This document shows positions 1 through 7,540 of a DNA stretch of 10,164 bases, piece by piece. The notes beneath the pieces are model-generated. The model saw nothing but the letters and a program-made list of their open reading frames with translations. It was not told the origin of the DNA and did not search any database. Position numbers and translations under genes: made by a program. Within the stretch, counting starts at the first letter, position 1. Every line of letters begins with the position of its first letter. Source of the DNA: Nitrospinae bacterium CG22_combo_CG10-13_8_21_14_all_47_10 (GTDB taxonomy: Bacteria > Nitrospinota > Nitrospinia > Nitrospinales > VA-1); assembly GCA_002786505.1 (NCBI GenBank), contig PCTK01000017.1:13373-23536 (forward strand), given 5' to 3'.

Positions 1-31
1 TCAGCATTACCCCTTTTGCTGGAACTGGCAA

Positions 32-1708
32 ATGAATAAAAAAACAATTCTGATTGTTGGGGGAGTAGCAGGGGGGGCAACTGCGGCCGCTCATGCCAGG
101 AGGCTGTCGGAGGAAGCCGAAATTATTATTTTCGAGCGCGGCCCACATGTCTCCTTCGCCAATTGCGGCCTCCCTTATTACGTGGGGGGAGAAATTACGG
201 AAAAAGAAGATTTGCTTGTCCAAACTCCTGAAAACCTTCGTTGCCGATTTAATCTGGATGTCCGCGTGATGTCTGAGGTAACCGCCATTGATCCCGTCGG
301 CAAACGCATAGAAATTACCTTGGCTGATTCAAATGAAAAATATTGGCAGAGTTATGATGAACTTATTTTATCAACGGGAGCAAAACCCTTAAAACCACCC
401 ATACCAGGAATTGACCGGCCTGGACATTTTAGCGTTCGCGGGATTCCTGATGTGGATGCGATCAATCAATGGATCACCCTCCAAAAGGCGCAAAGGGCTG
501 TTGTCATCGGCGGAGGATTCATTGGATTGGAAATGGCAGAACAACTGCAAAGGAGAGGTTTGCAAGTCAGCGTGGTCGAAGCCATCTCCCAGGTCATGTC
601 CCCTCTGGATCCTGAAATGGCTGGCTGGCTCCACAAGGAGCTTCAATCGCATGAGGTCGCTTTGTATTTAGGGGATCCTGTCGCTCAATTTAATTCTCCC
701 GACGAAGTAAATCCAGCCGCCGCCTCTGTTGTGGAACTTAAAAGCGGCGCACAAGTGCCCGCCGATGTGGTCATTCTTGGTTTGGGAGTTCGGCCAGAAA
801 CGACCCTTGCAAAAGAGGCCGGGCTGACGATTGGAGAAAAGGGAGGAATTAAAGTTAATGAATTTCTTAGAACCAGTGACCCCCACATCTGGGCAATAGG
901 GGATGCCATTGAAGTGCAGGACTTCGTCACTAAGGAGCAGGTGTTGATTCCCTTGGCTGGCCCCGCTAACCGTCAGGGACGGATTGTCGCTGAAAATATT
1001 TTTGGAGAATCCATCAAATATCCCGGAACTTGTGGAACATCTATTTTCCGGCTCTTTGATTTTTCTGTAGCCAGTACGGGAGCCAACGAGAAAACATTAC
1101 GTCGATTGAACCTGCAGTATGAGGCTGTCTATTTACATCCTCCGGCTCACGCGAGCTATTACCCGGGGGCGCACCGGTTGGCCATGAAAATGCTCTTCCA
1201 TCCCGGAAATGGCAAATTGTTGGGAGCACAAATTATCGGAAAAGATGGCGTGGATAAACGAATTGATGTTTTAGCAACTGCGCTAAATGCCGGAATGACG
1301 GTCCATGATCTGGAAGACCTGGAACTTGCTTATGCACCTCCCTTTGGATCGGCCAAGGATCCTGTTAACCTGGCCGGGATGGTTGCCCAGCATGTGGTCC
1401 ACAATGACATTCAAAATGCGCAGTGGCATGAAATTGCCAACCTTAACCATAAAGAATCTATCCTCCTCGATGTTCGGGATGCTGACGAGCATAGCGAAGG
1501 GTTTATCCCCGAGTCAAAAAATATTCCTTTGCCCGAGTTGCGGAAAAGGATGGATGAACTGCCAAAAGATAAAGAAATCATAGTTTATTGCCAAACAGGG
1601 CAACGCTCTTATTTTGCCTGCCGTCTATTAACCCAAAAAGGATTTAAAGCTAAAAATTTATCGGGTGCTTATCGCACCTGGCAAATAGCTACAAACAGCA
1701 ACCCCTGA
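32..1708 (+). CDS. CoA-disulfide reductase / NADH-dependent persulfide reductase with C-terminal rhodanese domain
   Basis: This 558-residue flavoenzyme should reduce CoA disulfide, CoA persulfide or polysulfide with NAD(P)H in the cytoplasm. The FAD-binding motif GGVAGGATAAA lies at residues 10-20. The single active-site Cys45 sits in NCGLPYY, the signature of the CoADR/Nox group, which uses one cysteine rather than a CxxxxC pair. A second Rossmann motif GGGFIG is near residues 160-165. It is followed by an acidic residue (VVEA) that favours NADH (inference). The second FAD motif, IGDA, is near 289-292, and the dimerisation domain carries AYAPPFGSAKDPVN. From about residue 465 a rhodanese domain follows (LLDVRDADE), with its catalytic Cys520 in YCQTGQRS. 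The length matches CoADR-Rhd fusions rather than the roughly 440-residue single-domain enzymes. The chosen ATG gives a complete FAD motif; its ribosome site (GGA about 9 bases upstream) is weak, and all three frames are open in the 31 bases before it, so translational coupling to an upstream gene is possible. The physiological substrate is inferred, not shown. Confidence 0.92.
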   Translation: MNKKTILIVGGVAGGATAAAHARRLSEEAEIIIFERGPHVSFANCGLPYYVGGEITEKEDLLVQTPENLRCRFNLDVRVMSEVTAIDPVGKRIEITLADSNEKYWQSYDELILSTGAKPLKPPIPGIDRPGHFSVRGIPDVDAINQWITLQKAQRAVVIGGGFIGLEMAEQLQRRGLQVSVVEAISQVMSPLDPEMAGWLHKELQSHEVALYLGDPVAQFNSPDEVNPAAASVVELKSGAQVPADVVILGLGVRPETTLAKEAGLTIGEKGGIKVNEFLRTSDPHIWAIGDAIEVQDFVTKEQVLIPLAGPANRQGRIVAENIFGESIKYPGTCGTSIFRLFDFSVASTGANEKTLRRLNLQYEAVYLHPPAHASYYPGAHRLAMKMLFHPGNGKLLGAQIIGKDGVDKRIDVLATALNAGMTVHDLEDLELAYAPPFGSAKDPVNLAGMVAQHVVHNDIQNAQWHEIANLNHKESILLDVRDADEHSEGFIPESKNIPLPELRKRMDELPKDKEIIVYCQTGQRSYFACRLLTQKGFKAKNLSGAYRTWQIATNSNP

Positions 1709-1750
1709 ACCGGGAATGGCTATTTCTTTAAATAGGGGAATATTTGGTTT

Positions 1751-1790
1751 CACCGTGCTATCTTAAGACTATTCACTAATATTTACGGTG
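1751..1790. repeat. Inverted repeat CACCGT-N28-ACGGTG before the threonine-catabolism operon
   Basis: CACCGT at 1751-1756 is perfectly complementary to ACGGTG at 1785-1790, just 5 bases before the ATG at 1796. An 8-base palindrome TCTTAAGA (1761-1768) lies between the arms but is not centred on them. The sequence TAATAT at 1777-1782 resembles a -10 box, but I see no good -35 box at a normal distance. The repeat could be an operator, a stem that hides the start codon, or chance; with 6-base arms and a long loop, chance is quite possible. The whole gap 1709-1795 otherwise holds only a weak A/T-rich hairpin. Confidence 0.25.
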
Positions 1791-1795
1791 TTCCT

Positions 1796-2959
1796 ATGAA
1801 AGCTTTGGTTCTCGATACTCCCCGCGATAAATGGGAAACAACAACGGGAATGAACCTGGCCGATGTGCCAGCACCGGAACTGGAAGAAAGCCTTCGCCCT
1901 GACGATTCCAACAAATGCATCATCAAACCTCTTTATACAGGGTTCTGCGGTTCCGATAAAAGCCTTTGGTTTCGCCATGCTTTCAAGGATATGCTCCTCG
2001 ACTCCCGCGACCGGGATGGGCAACCATACAGGATTTGTGGACACGAGCTTTTGGGAGAAATACTGGAAGTCGGTTCTTACTCCAAAAAAAATTACGGTTA
2101 TAAACCGGGTGATATCGTCTCGACGGAATCCCACATCTTCTGCGGAGTTTGCCACCAGTGCAAAATCGGCGATGCCCATGTCTGCTCAGACCATCTCATT
2201 ATAGGGATCTCCACGGATGGCTGTTTTGCCGAACAGGTCAAACTGCCGGCCAAAGAATTATGGCGCACTGATCTGGACAAAATTCGCCCGGAGGTCGCCG
2301 CCATCCAGGAACCTCTCGGAAACTCGGTGCATGCATGCAGTCGGGTCGATCTTCGCGGCAAAACCATAGCTGTGTTTGGGTGCGGCACGATAGGGCTCTT
2401 CACTATTCTTGTCGCCCGTTCAATGGGGGCCACCACAATCATTGGTGTCGATTCTTCAAAATCCAACCTGAAAATAGCGGAAGAACTTGGCGTGGACTCC
2501 ACCTTACAGGTCATCACAGACCAGCTTAAGAAGTCCGGGCCGGCACCAGACCTGGAAGTCGCCGACAAAATCCGCCAGCAATGTTTTGGCGAAGGCGTTG
2601 ATGTCGCCTTTGAAATGGCCGGAAGTAATCAGGCTTTGAACACGGCGATCGCCTCAACTCGCGCTGGCGGGGATATTATTTTGTTCGGACTTTCTTCTGG
2701 CGACTACACACTTACCAATTTTCAGGATATTATTTTATTTGGAAAAACTTTACACAGTGTTGTCGGTCGAAAGGTTTTCCAAACCTGGTACATCGTCAGC
2801 AACCTGCTGATGTCAAGAGGGCATTCCCTGCAAGCCAAAATTTATGATGTCATTTTAAACAAGGGCAAAGGCACGATTGTCCCGTTCAAGGATATCGAAA
2901 AAACGCAATTTGAAAAAGCCATCACATCGCATCCCAAAATCGTATTGAAGTATGACTGA
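1796..2959 (+). CDS. tdh: Zinc-dependent medium-chain dehydrogenase, probable L-threonine 3-dehydrogenase
   Basis: This 387-residue cytoplasmic MDR enzyme would oxidise L-threonine to 2-amino-3-ketobutyrate with NAD+. Catalytic zinc ligands are visible as Cys51 (GFCGSD), His83-Glu84 (CGHELLGE) and Glu172 (IQEPLGN). A structural zinc lobe has Cys116, 119, 122 and 130 in the pattern CxxCxxC-x7-C, preceded by ESHI as in known threonine dehydrogenases. The Rossmann motif GCGTIG is near residues 195-200, and an Asp after the second strand (GVDSS) suggests NAD+. It overlaps the following kbl gene by 8 bases, and this pairing is the strongest argument for the threonine substrate. It is longer than the roughly 341-residue E. 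coli enzyme. The extra length includes a longer N-terminal part and a probable insertion near residues 230-255. Another alcohol or polyol dehydrogenase of the same superfamily remains possible. The ribosome site is poor (GGTG 5 bases before the ATG). Confidence 0.8.
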   Translation: MKALVLDTPRDKWETTTGMNLADVPAPELEESLRPDDSNKCIIKPLYTGFCGSDKSLWFRHAFKDMLLDSRDRDGQPYRICGHELLGEILEVGSYSKKNYGYKPGDIVSTESHIFCGVCHQCKIGDAHVCSDHLIIGISTDGCFAEQVKLPAKELWRTDLDKIRPEVAAIQEPLGNSVHACSRVDLRGKTIAVFGCGTIGLFTILVARSMGATTIIGVDSSKSNLKIAEELGVDSTLQVITDQLKKSGPAPDLEVADKIRQQCFGEGVDVAFEMAGSNQALNTAIASTRAGGDIILFGLSSGDYTLTNFQDIILFGKTLHSVVGRKVFQTWYIVSNLLMSRGHSLQAKIYDVILNKGKGTIVPFKDIEKTQFEKAITSHPKIVLKYD

Positions 2960-4145
2960 CAAAAGCAAAGATAATTTTTACGAGCGCCTCAGGTCTGAGG
3001 TAGAAAGCATTCACAAGGCTGGCCTCTTTAAGAATGAACGTGTGTTGCTTTCTCCACAAGGCGTCCACCTTTCCACATCCCAGGGGGAGGTGCTTAATTT
3101 CTGCGCAAATAATTATCTCGGACTGGCCAACCACCCTGAGATCCTCGAATTTGCCCATCAGGCTCTCGATCAATATGGTTACGGCATGGCTTCGGTGCGG
3201 TTCATCTGCGGCACTCAGGATATCCACAAGCAGTTGGAGCAAAGCATTTCCGCATTCCTTCAAACTGATGACACAATTCTTTATTCCTCATGTTTTGATG
3301 CCAATGGCGGTCTGTTTGAAACCCTGTTGACAGAACAGGACGCGGTGATCAGCGACCGGCTGAACCACGCCAGCATCATAGACGGGGTGCGTCTTTGCAA
3401 GGCCAACCGGTTTCGCTACAACCATGCTGACATGAACCACCTGGAAACCCAATTAAAAAGGGCGGAAAATTACCGGCACCGGATCATCGCCACCGATGGT
3501 GTTTTCAGCATGGATGGGGATGTCGCGCCGCTGGCGGAAATTTGTGACCTTGCTGACCGTTATGATGCTTTGGTTATGGTCGATGACTCGCATGCCACGG
3601 GTTTTTTCGGCAACACCGGGCGCGGCAGTATTGAATATCGCAGAGTCATGGGGCGGGTGGACATCATCACTTCAACTTTTGGCAAAGCTCTGGGCGGCGC
3701 CTCTGGCGGATTCACCAGCGGACGCAAAGAAGTCATAGACCTTTTGCGCCAACGCTCTCGCCCTTATTTGTTTTCCAACAGCCTGTCTCCGGTCATCGCC
3801 GCCACCACTGTTAAAGCCATCGACCTCATTTCAAGCTCCCGAAACTTGATCAACAAGCTTCGTGAAAATGTGAAATATTTCCGGTCGGCAATTTCCAGCG
3901 CAAGTTTCGAAATCCGGCCCGGTGACCACCCCATCATTCCTATCATGATCGGCGATGCTTCCGATGCGAAAAATATGGCAGACAAATTGTTAAAGGAAGG
4001 CATCTATGTGGTCGCCTTCAGCTATCCGGTCGTCCCGAAAGATACGGCACGCATTCGCATCCAGATTTCCGCCGCCCACAATACCAAGGACCTTGACCAG
4101 GCGGTGGAAGCTTTCAGCAAAGTCAAAACCAACGGTGACTTATGA
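2952..4145 (+). CDS. kbl: 2-amino-3-ketobutyrate coenzyme A ligase (glycine C-acetyltransferase)
   Basis: This 397-residue PLP enzyme of the alpha-oxoamine synthase family cleaves 2-amino-3-ketobutyrate with CoA into glycine and acetyl-CoA; the E. coli enzyme has 398 residues. The PLP Schiff-base lysine is Lys245 in TSTFGKALGGASGG. Other family signatures are NFCANNYLGLANHP near the N-terminus, GYGMASVRFICGTQ, His139 in LNHASIIDG (stacks on the PLP ring in the family) and DDSHATGFFG with Asp211 and His214. The family also contains AONS (BioF), ALAS and SPT. The specific RFICGTQ/HKQLE motif and the upstream dehydrogenase favour Kbl. Its start lies inside the dehydrogenase gene (8-base overlap), and its stop forms an ATGA overlap with the cupin gene, so the three genes are likely translated as a coupled operon. 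Confidence 0.93.
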   Translation: MTDKSKDNFYERLRSEVESIHKAGLFKNERVLLSPQGVHLSTSQGEVLNFCANNYLGLANHPEILEFAHQALDQYGYGMASVRFICGTQDIHKQLEQSISAFLQTDDTILYSSCFDANGGLFETLLTEQDAVISDRLNHASIIDGVRLCKANRFRYNHADMNHLETQLKRAENYRHRIIATDGVFSMDGDVAPLAEICDLADRYDALVMVDDSHATGFFGNTGRGSIEYRRVMGRVDIITSTFGKALGGASGGFTSGRKEVIDLLRQRSRPYLFSNSLSPVIAATTVKAIDLISSSRNLINKLRENVKYFRSAISSASFEIRPGDHPIIPIMIGDASDAKNMADKLLKEGIYVVAFSYPVVPKDTARIRIQISAAHNTKDLDQAVEAFSKVKTNGDL

Positions 4146-4486
4146 GTAGGGAACCGAACGATAAAAGCGAACTGACAAAAGGAGTCCCGGTAGATTTAAT
4201 AAACCACATCTCTTATGCCGAAGGTTCGGTGGTCAGCAAAACCATGGTTCATAAAGAAACCGGAACCCTCACTCTTTTCGCCTTTGATACGGGCCAGGGT
4301 TTGAGTGAGCATACTGCTCCATTTGATGCCATCGTACAGATCCTGGATGGCCTTGCAGAAATTACCCTGGGAGGAAAGAAGGTCAGCGTCAAGACCGGAG
4401 AACTCATCATTATGCCCGCAAACATTCCCCATGCCGTCCACGCTCCGGAAAAATTCAAAATGCTCCTGACCATGATTCGTGCCTGA
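4142..4486 (+). CDS. Small single-domain cupin protein
   Basis: This 114-residue protein has one cupin beta-barrel from about residue 40 to the end. Motif 1 reads GLSEHTAPFDAIVQILDG: His57 is present, but the second His of the classical HxH pair is replaced in the HTAPFD segment. Motif 2 is MPANIPHAVHAP with His97 and His100. The HxAPxDA variant is common in small bacterial cupins of unknown role. His57, His97 and His100 could still hold a metal (inference). Its ATG overlaps the kbl stop as ATGA, with GGTGA just upstream as ribosome site, so it belongs to the threonine-to-glycine operon. It could bind or sense a metabolite or be an auxiliary isomerase/dioxygenase-like enzyme. The sequence does not show which. 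Confidence 0.85.
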   Translation: MSREPNDKSELTKGVPVDLINHISYAEGSVVSKTMVHKETGTLTLFAFDTGQGLSEHTAPFDAIVQILDGLAEITLGGKKVSVKTGELIIMPANIPHAVHAPEKFKMLLTMIRA

Positions 4487-4566
4487 CGAACAATTTTCCC
4501 GACACCAAACTTTCTTAATTCTTCTTTTAATTGTAATGTTTTGCTACCTTTATGTGACTGCATGGG

Positions 4567-4597
4567 TTGACATTCATCAACAAGGCATTCTGACAAT
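4567..4597 (+). promoter_or_regulatory. Candidate promoter in the 149-base gap before the membrane flavoenzyme gene
   Basis: A perfect -35 hexamer TTGACA (4567-4572) lies 64 bases before the ATG at 4636. The best -10 candidate is GACAAT (4592-4597), matching four of six consensus positions but with a long 19-base spacer, so only the -35 is convincing. The -35 overlaps a small inverted repeat GTTGA-N6-TCAAC (4566-4581) that could be part of an operator or chance. The rest of the gap 4487-4635 is A/T-rich with no clear terminator for the upstream operon. Confidence 0.35.
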
Positions 4598-4635
4598 TAA
4601 CTGGCTTTAAATTCTTATTAGCCGGGAAAGATAAT

Positions 4636-6771
4636 ATGAAAAAATTGATATTACTGGGACTCATTGCCGGTTTCTTTTGGGCCTTTTCTTATTATGGCCT
4701 CGGGCAATATCTAACCCTGGAATATATAAAAGGGCAACAAGCCAGTTTCTCAAATTTTTATAAAGAAAATGCGTTATTAGCGATTGGCGCTTATTCCGCG
4801 GCCTATATCCTCACCACTGCCCTGTCCCTACCGGGAGCGGCCCTGCTGACCTTGCTGGGTGGGGGATTGTTTGGCCTTGTGACCGGCACAATTATCGTTT
4901 CTTTTGCCAGCACCATCGGCGCAACCCTGGCTTTTCTTGTTTCGCGTTTGCTGTTGCGTGACTGGGTTCAGGATAAATTTGGCCGTTATTTGAGCACATT
5001 CAATGACGGCATCAAAAAAGACGGAACCTTTTACCTGTTCACCCTCCGATTGATTCCAGCCGTTCCTTTCTTTGTCATTAATCTGGTCATGGGCCTGACT
5101 CCCATGAAAACGCTATCATTTTTTCTGGTGAGCCAGGTCGGTATGCTGGCAGGAACAATGGTTTTTGTCAATGCCGGAACACAACTCGCTCAAATCGAGT
5201 CTTTAGGCGGTATTCTCTCAGGAAAAATTATTTTTTCTTTTGTTTTGCTAGGGATTTTTCCATTGCTGGCCAGAAAACTTGTGAGTTTCTATAAAACAAG
5301 AAGGATCATGAAAAAATTTAAAAAACCAAAATCATTCGACTACAACATGGTGGTCATCGGAGCTGGATCAGCCGGTTTGGTCACCAGCTTTATCGGGGCG
5401 GCCACCAAGGGGAAAGTCGCATTAATAGAAAAGCATAAAATGGGTGGTGATTGTTTGAATACGGGTTGCGTACCCAGTAAAGCGCTTATCCGCTCGGCCA
5501 AGTTCATGGCTGATTCTAAAAAATGCCAGAACCTGGGATTCAAAAGCGCCAGGATTGAATTTGATTTTTCCGATGTGATGGAGCGGGTCCAGCGGGTCAT
5601 TAAAACCATCGAGCCGCACGACTCGATTGAGCGCTACACCTCTCTGGGTGTCGAGTGCCACACAGGTGAAGCCAAAATCTTATCTCCTTATGAAGTGTTG
5701 GTGAATGGAAAAACCCTCACCACAAGAAATATTGTCGTTGGGACCGGAGCCCGTCCTTCTATCCCGCAGATCGAAGGCATTGAAGAGGTAGACTACCTGA
5801 CTTCCGACACCATTTGGAATATTCGCAAACAACCGGACAAGTTACTTGTGCTGGGTGGAGGTCCTATCGGTTCTGAACTGGCTCAGGCATTCGCCCGGTT
5901 GGGTTGTACTGTGACTCTGGTTCAGCGCAACAAGCGGCTGATTCCTAAAGAGGACCCTGAGGTATCTCAATTACTTCTGGAGAGTTTCCAGAGTGAAGGA
6001 ATTCATGTATTGACTGCCCACACTCCCGGAAAATTTTTCAAACGTGATGGAAAAAATTTCCTGGAGTGCGAGAACAACGGGAACTCTGTCGAAGTCGAGT
6101 TTGACACTCTTCTGGTCGCATTGGGAAGAAAGGCCAATACAACTGGATTCGGGTTGGAAGAATTGGGCGTTGAATTAACTCCCCAAAAAACGATCAAGGT
6201 TGACGCGTACATGAGAACCAACATTCCAAATATTTACGCTTGCGGAGATGTTGTCGGCCCCTACCAGTTCACCCACACTGCCGCCCATCAGGCATGGTAT
6301 TGCGCGGTGAATTCGATGATAAACCCTTTCTATGGATTTAAAGTCGATTACAGCACTGTTCCCTGGTCAACTTTCACCGACCCTGAGGTGGCCCGGTCTG
6401 GCTTGAATGAGCAGGAGGCCAAAGAACAGGGAATCCCTTACGATGTCACCACGTATGGAATCGATGATCTGGATCGCGCCATTGCCGATGAAGCGGCGCA
6501 TGGAATGGTTAAAGTATTGACGGTCCCCGGCAAAGACAAAATTATCGGTGTCACCATTGCCGGACTGCACGCCGGGGACATCATTGCAGAATATGTCGCC
6601 GCGATGAAAAATGGGTTTGGAATGAATAAAATCCTCGGCACGATCCATATCTACCCCACCCTGGCGGAAGCGAATAAATTTGCCGCCGGAAACTGGAAAA
6701 AGAACAATGTTTCAGAAAGTACTTTGGCATGGGGAGAGAGAATCAATCGGTGGCGCAGAGACTATTTCTAA
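4636..6771 (+). CDS. Fusion of TVP38/TMEM64 (VTT) membrane domain with FAD pyridine nucleotide-disulfide oxidoreductase
   Basis: This 711-residue two-part protein has a hydrophobic N-terminus (about residues 1-220). That part contains one membrane helix at the start, several more between about 48 and 205, and the VTT/DedA signature LFTLRLIPAVPFF. A basic linker (KTRRIMKKFKKPK) then leads to a soluble flavoenzyme from about residue 236. That half has an FAD motif GAGSAGL near 239-245 and the redox pair Cys273/Cys278 in GGDCLNTGCVPSKAL. An NAD(P) motif GGGPIG near 410 is followed by VQRNKR, basic residues that favour NADPH. The second FAD motif is YACGDV, and a C-terminal dimerisation domain follows. 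The usual catalytic His before Pro-Thr is Tyr673 (HIYPTLAE, with Glu678), as in mercuric reductases, but there is no C-terminal vicinal Cys pair and no N-terminal HMA domain. The substrate is unknown. A membrane-tethered disulfide, quinone or metal reductase is possible; lipoamide dehydrogenase is unlikely. The ribosome site GGGAAAG lies just upstream. Confidence 0.9.
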   Translation: MKKLILLGLIAGFFWAFSYYGLGQYLTLEYIKGQQASFSNFYKENALLAIGAYSAAYILTTALSLPGAALLTLLGGGLFGLVTGTIIVSFASTIGATLAFLVSRLLLRDWVQDKFGRYLSTFNDGIKKDGTFYLFTLRLIPAVPFFVINLVMGLTPMKTLSFFLVSQVGMLAGTMVFVNAGTQLAQIESLGGILSGKIIFSFVLLGIFPLLARKLVSFYKTRRIMKKFKKPKSFDYNMVVIGAGSAGLVTSFIGAATKGKVALIEKHKMGGDCLNTGCVPSKALIRSAKFMADSKKCQNLGFKSARIEFDFSDVMERVQRVIKTIEPHDSIERYTSLGVECHTGEAKILSPYEVLVNGKTLTTRNIVVGTGARPSIPQIEGIEEVDYLTSDTIWNIRKQPDKLLVLGGGPIGSELAQAFARLGCTVTLVQRNKRLIPKEDPEVSQLLLESFQSEGIHVLTAHTPGKFFKRDGKNFLECENNGNSVEVEFDTLLVALGRKANTTGFGLEELGVELTPQKTIKVDAYMRTNIPNIYACGDVVGPYQFTHTAAHQAWYCAVNSMINPFYGFKVDYSTVPWSTFTDPEVARSGLNEQEAKEQGIPYDVTTYGIDDLDRAIADEAAHGMVKVLTVPGKDKIIGVTIAGLHAGDIIAEYVAAMKNGFGMNKILGTIHIYPTLAEANKFAAGNWKKNNVSESTLAWGERINRWRRDYF

Positions 6772-6799
6772 AAATCTGAATTATTGATCCTCTTGGCAC

Positions 6800-7063
6800 T
6801 TATTCCTCCAGCTCAACACTGTCCAACATGATGTCCTGCGCGTGCGGATCATTCAAATCCGTCAATACTTCGATATCCAATTCTGCTTCTTCCGCGCAAC
6901 TGCCCTGCGCGGCCAGAACAAAATGTTCCCGGAAATGGTCGGCAGAAATATGTGAAAGAGCGCCCAGCCGGACTTTAACCCGGGTGACCTTGTTGGATTG
7001 TTGTTCCTTCCCAACAGAATTAATCTTGCGCATTAAATCTGCCATCAACGATTGTTCGTGCAT
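6800..7063 (-). CDS. hypA: HypA-like hydrogenase nickel-insertion protein lacking the zinc-finger domain
   Basis: This 87-residue protein begins MHEQSLM, the nickel-binding N-terminus of HypA/HybF proteins (His2, Glu3). It continues with family-like segments VTRVKVRLGALSHISADHF and, at the end, LDSVELEE, which resembles the usual C-terminal strand (xxSIEVE). Ordinary HypA has about 113 residues and a zinc domain with two CxxC pairs. Here only one Cys exists (near residue 56), and the segment between AELDIEV and DIMLDSVELEE is a short Asp/Asn-rich linker. No shifted frame in this stretch restores the cysteines, so this looks like a clean loss rather than a sequencing frameshift. Stop and start are well defined, with AGAGG about 6 bases before the ATG. 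It is the last gene of the hydrogenase operon, 9 bases after the protease gene. Nickel delivery is the family role; whether this short form still works is unknown. Confidence 0.8.
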   Translation of the reverse strand: MHEQSLMADLMRKINSVGKEQQSNKVTRVKVRLGALSHISADHFREHFVLAAQGSCAEEAELDIEVLTDLNDPHAQDIMLDSVELEE

Positions 7064-7072
7064 AAACCCTCT

Positions 7073-7540
7073 TCAGGTTGACAAAACGTATTGCGAAATT
7101 TCACCCGCAACCGACTCCATTGCCTGTTCAACTTCCGTGGATAATATCTCGCCGTGTTGAAAATTCCCCCCTTCAACGCCATATAATAGAAGTTGCCGGG
7201 GAAGTTGGCCCAAGGTTCGCGCCAATTCGATGGATTCTGCCACCCCAAAATTATGGGTGGAGCAGGAAAAGAATTTGGAGGGAACAGGTTCCCTGGAAGC
7301 ATCCATACAGTGAATGCTTCCAACAGGCGACCCTGAAGACACTGCGTCTACAATACAAACCCGGTCATAGCCTTTCCATGCATTCATGAGTGAGGTGCCC
7401 TCTCCGCTTTGCTCTATAATGCTGACACGGTCTGATGCCATATCATTCAGCTTTCGAACAATCAGAATTCCCACGGCATCATCGTTTCGATACAAATTAC
7501 CAACGCCGATGATCAAAGATTTCAGGTCAGGTTCGCTCAA
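7073..7540 (-). CDS. [NiFe] hydrogenase maturation endopeptidase (HycI/HyaD/HybD family)
   Basis: This 155-residue peptidase trims the C-terminus of the hydrogenase large subunit after nickel insertion. The N-terminal motif is GVGNLYRNDDAVG (residues 12-24). The three nickel-sensing residues of the HybD family correspond to Asp21 (Glu in HybD), Asp65 in IVDAV and His96 in STHNFG. The family segment ESIELARTLGQLP follows. Length is typical for the family. The gene starts inside the end of the large-subunit gene (14-base overlap), which fits a dedicated protease for that subunit. The substrate has a C-terminal extension after its DPCxxCxxH motif, as expected. It is followed 9 bases later by the HypA-like gene. 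Confidence 0.92.
   Translation of the reverse strand: MSEPDLKSLIIGVGNLYRNDDAVGILIVRKLNDMASDRVSIIEQSGEGTSLMNAWKGYDRVCIVDAVSSGSPVGSIHCMDASREPVPSKFFSCSTHNFGVAESIELARTLGQLPRQLLLYGVEGGNFQHGEILSTEVEQAMESVAGEISQYVLST

Noticed and set aside
1..39. Possible end of an upstream + strand gene overlapping the first CDS (a frame stopping at TGA 33-35 and another at TAA 37-39).
   Set aside because: All three frames are open over about 30 bases, so the sequence cannot tell which, if any, is coding.
1702..1738. Possible terminator hairpin after the CoA-disulfide reductase gene (CTATTT-CTTT-AAATAG at 1720-1735, or CCCCT/AGGGG arms).
   Set aside because: The stem is short or A/T-rich and no T tract follows; too weak to call.
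2098..2568. Antisense 156-codon open frame opposite the threonine-dehydrogenase-like gene.
   Set aside because: It lies wholly within a gene with clear catalytic motifs, and its translation resembles no family; a shadow frame.
5335..6771. Annotation of the C-terminal half of the fusion as dihydrolipoamide dehydrogenase or mercuric reductase.
   Set aside because: The catalytic His is Tyr (against lipoamide dehydrogenase) and the C-terminal Cys pair and HMA domain are absent (against MerA). The fold is shared, but the specific names are not supported.
6772..6799. Bidirectional terminator between the converging fusion gene and hypA-like gene.
   Set aside because: The 28-base gap has no stable stem with T tract on either strand.
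6800..7063. Explaining the short HypA-like protein by a frameshift that hides the zinc-binding cysteines.
   Set aside because: Reading the 3' half in the other frames gives no CxxC pairs, and the C-terminal strand motif is intact in frame.
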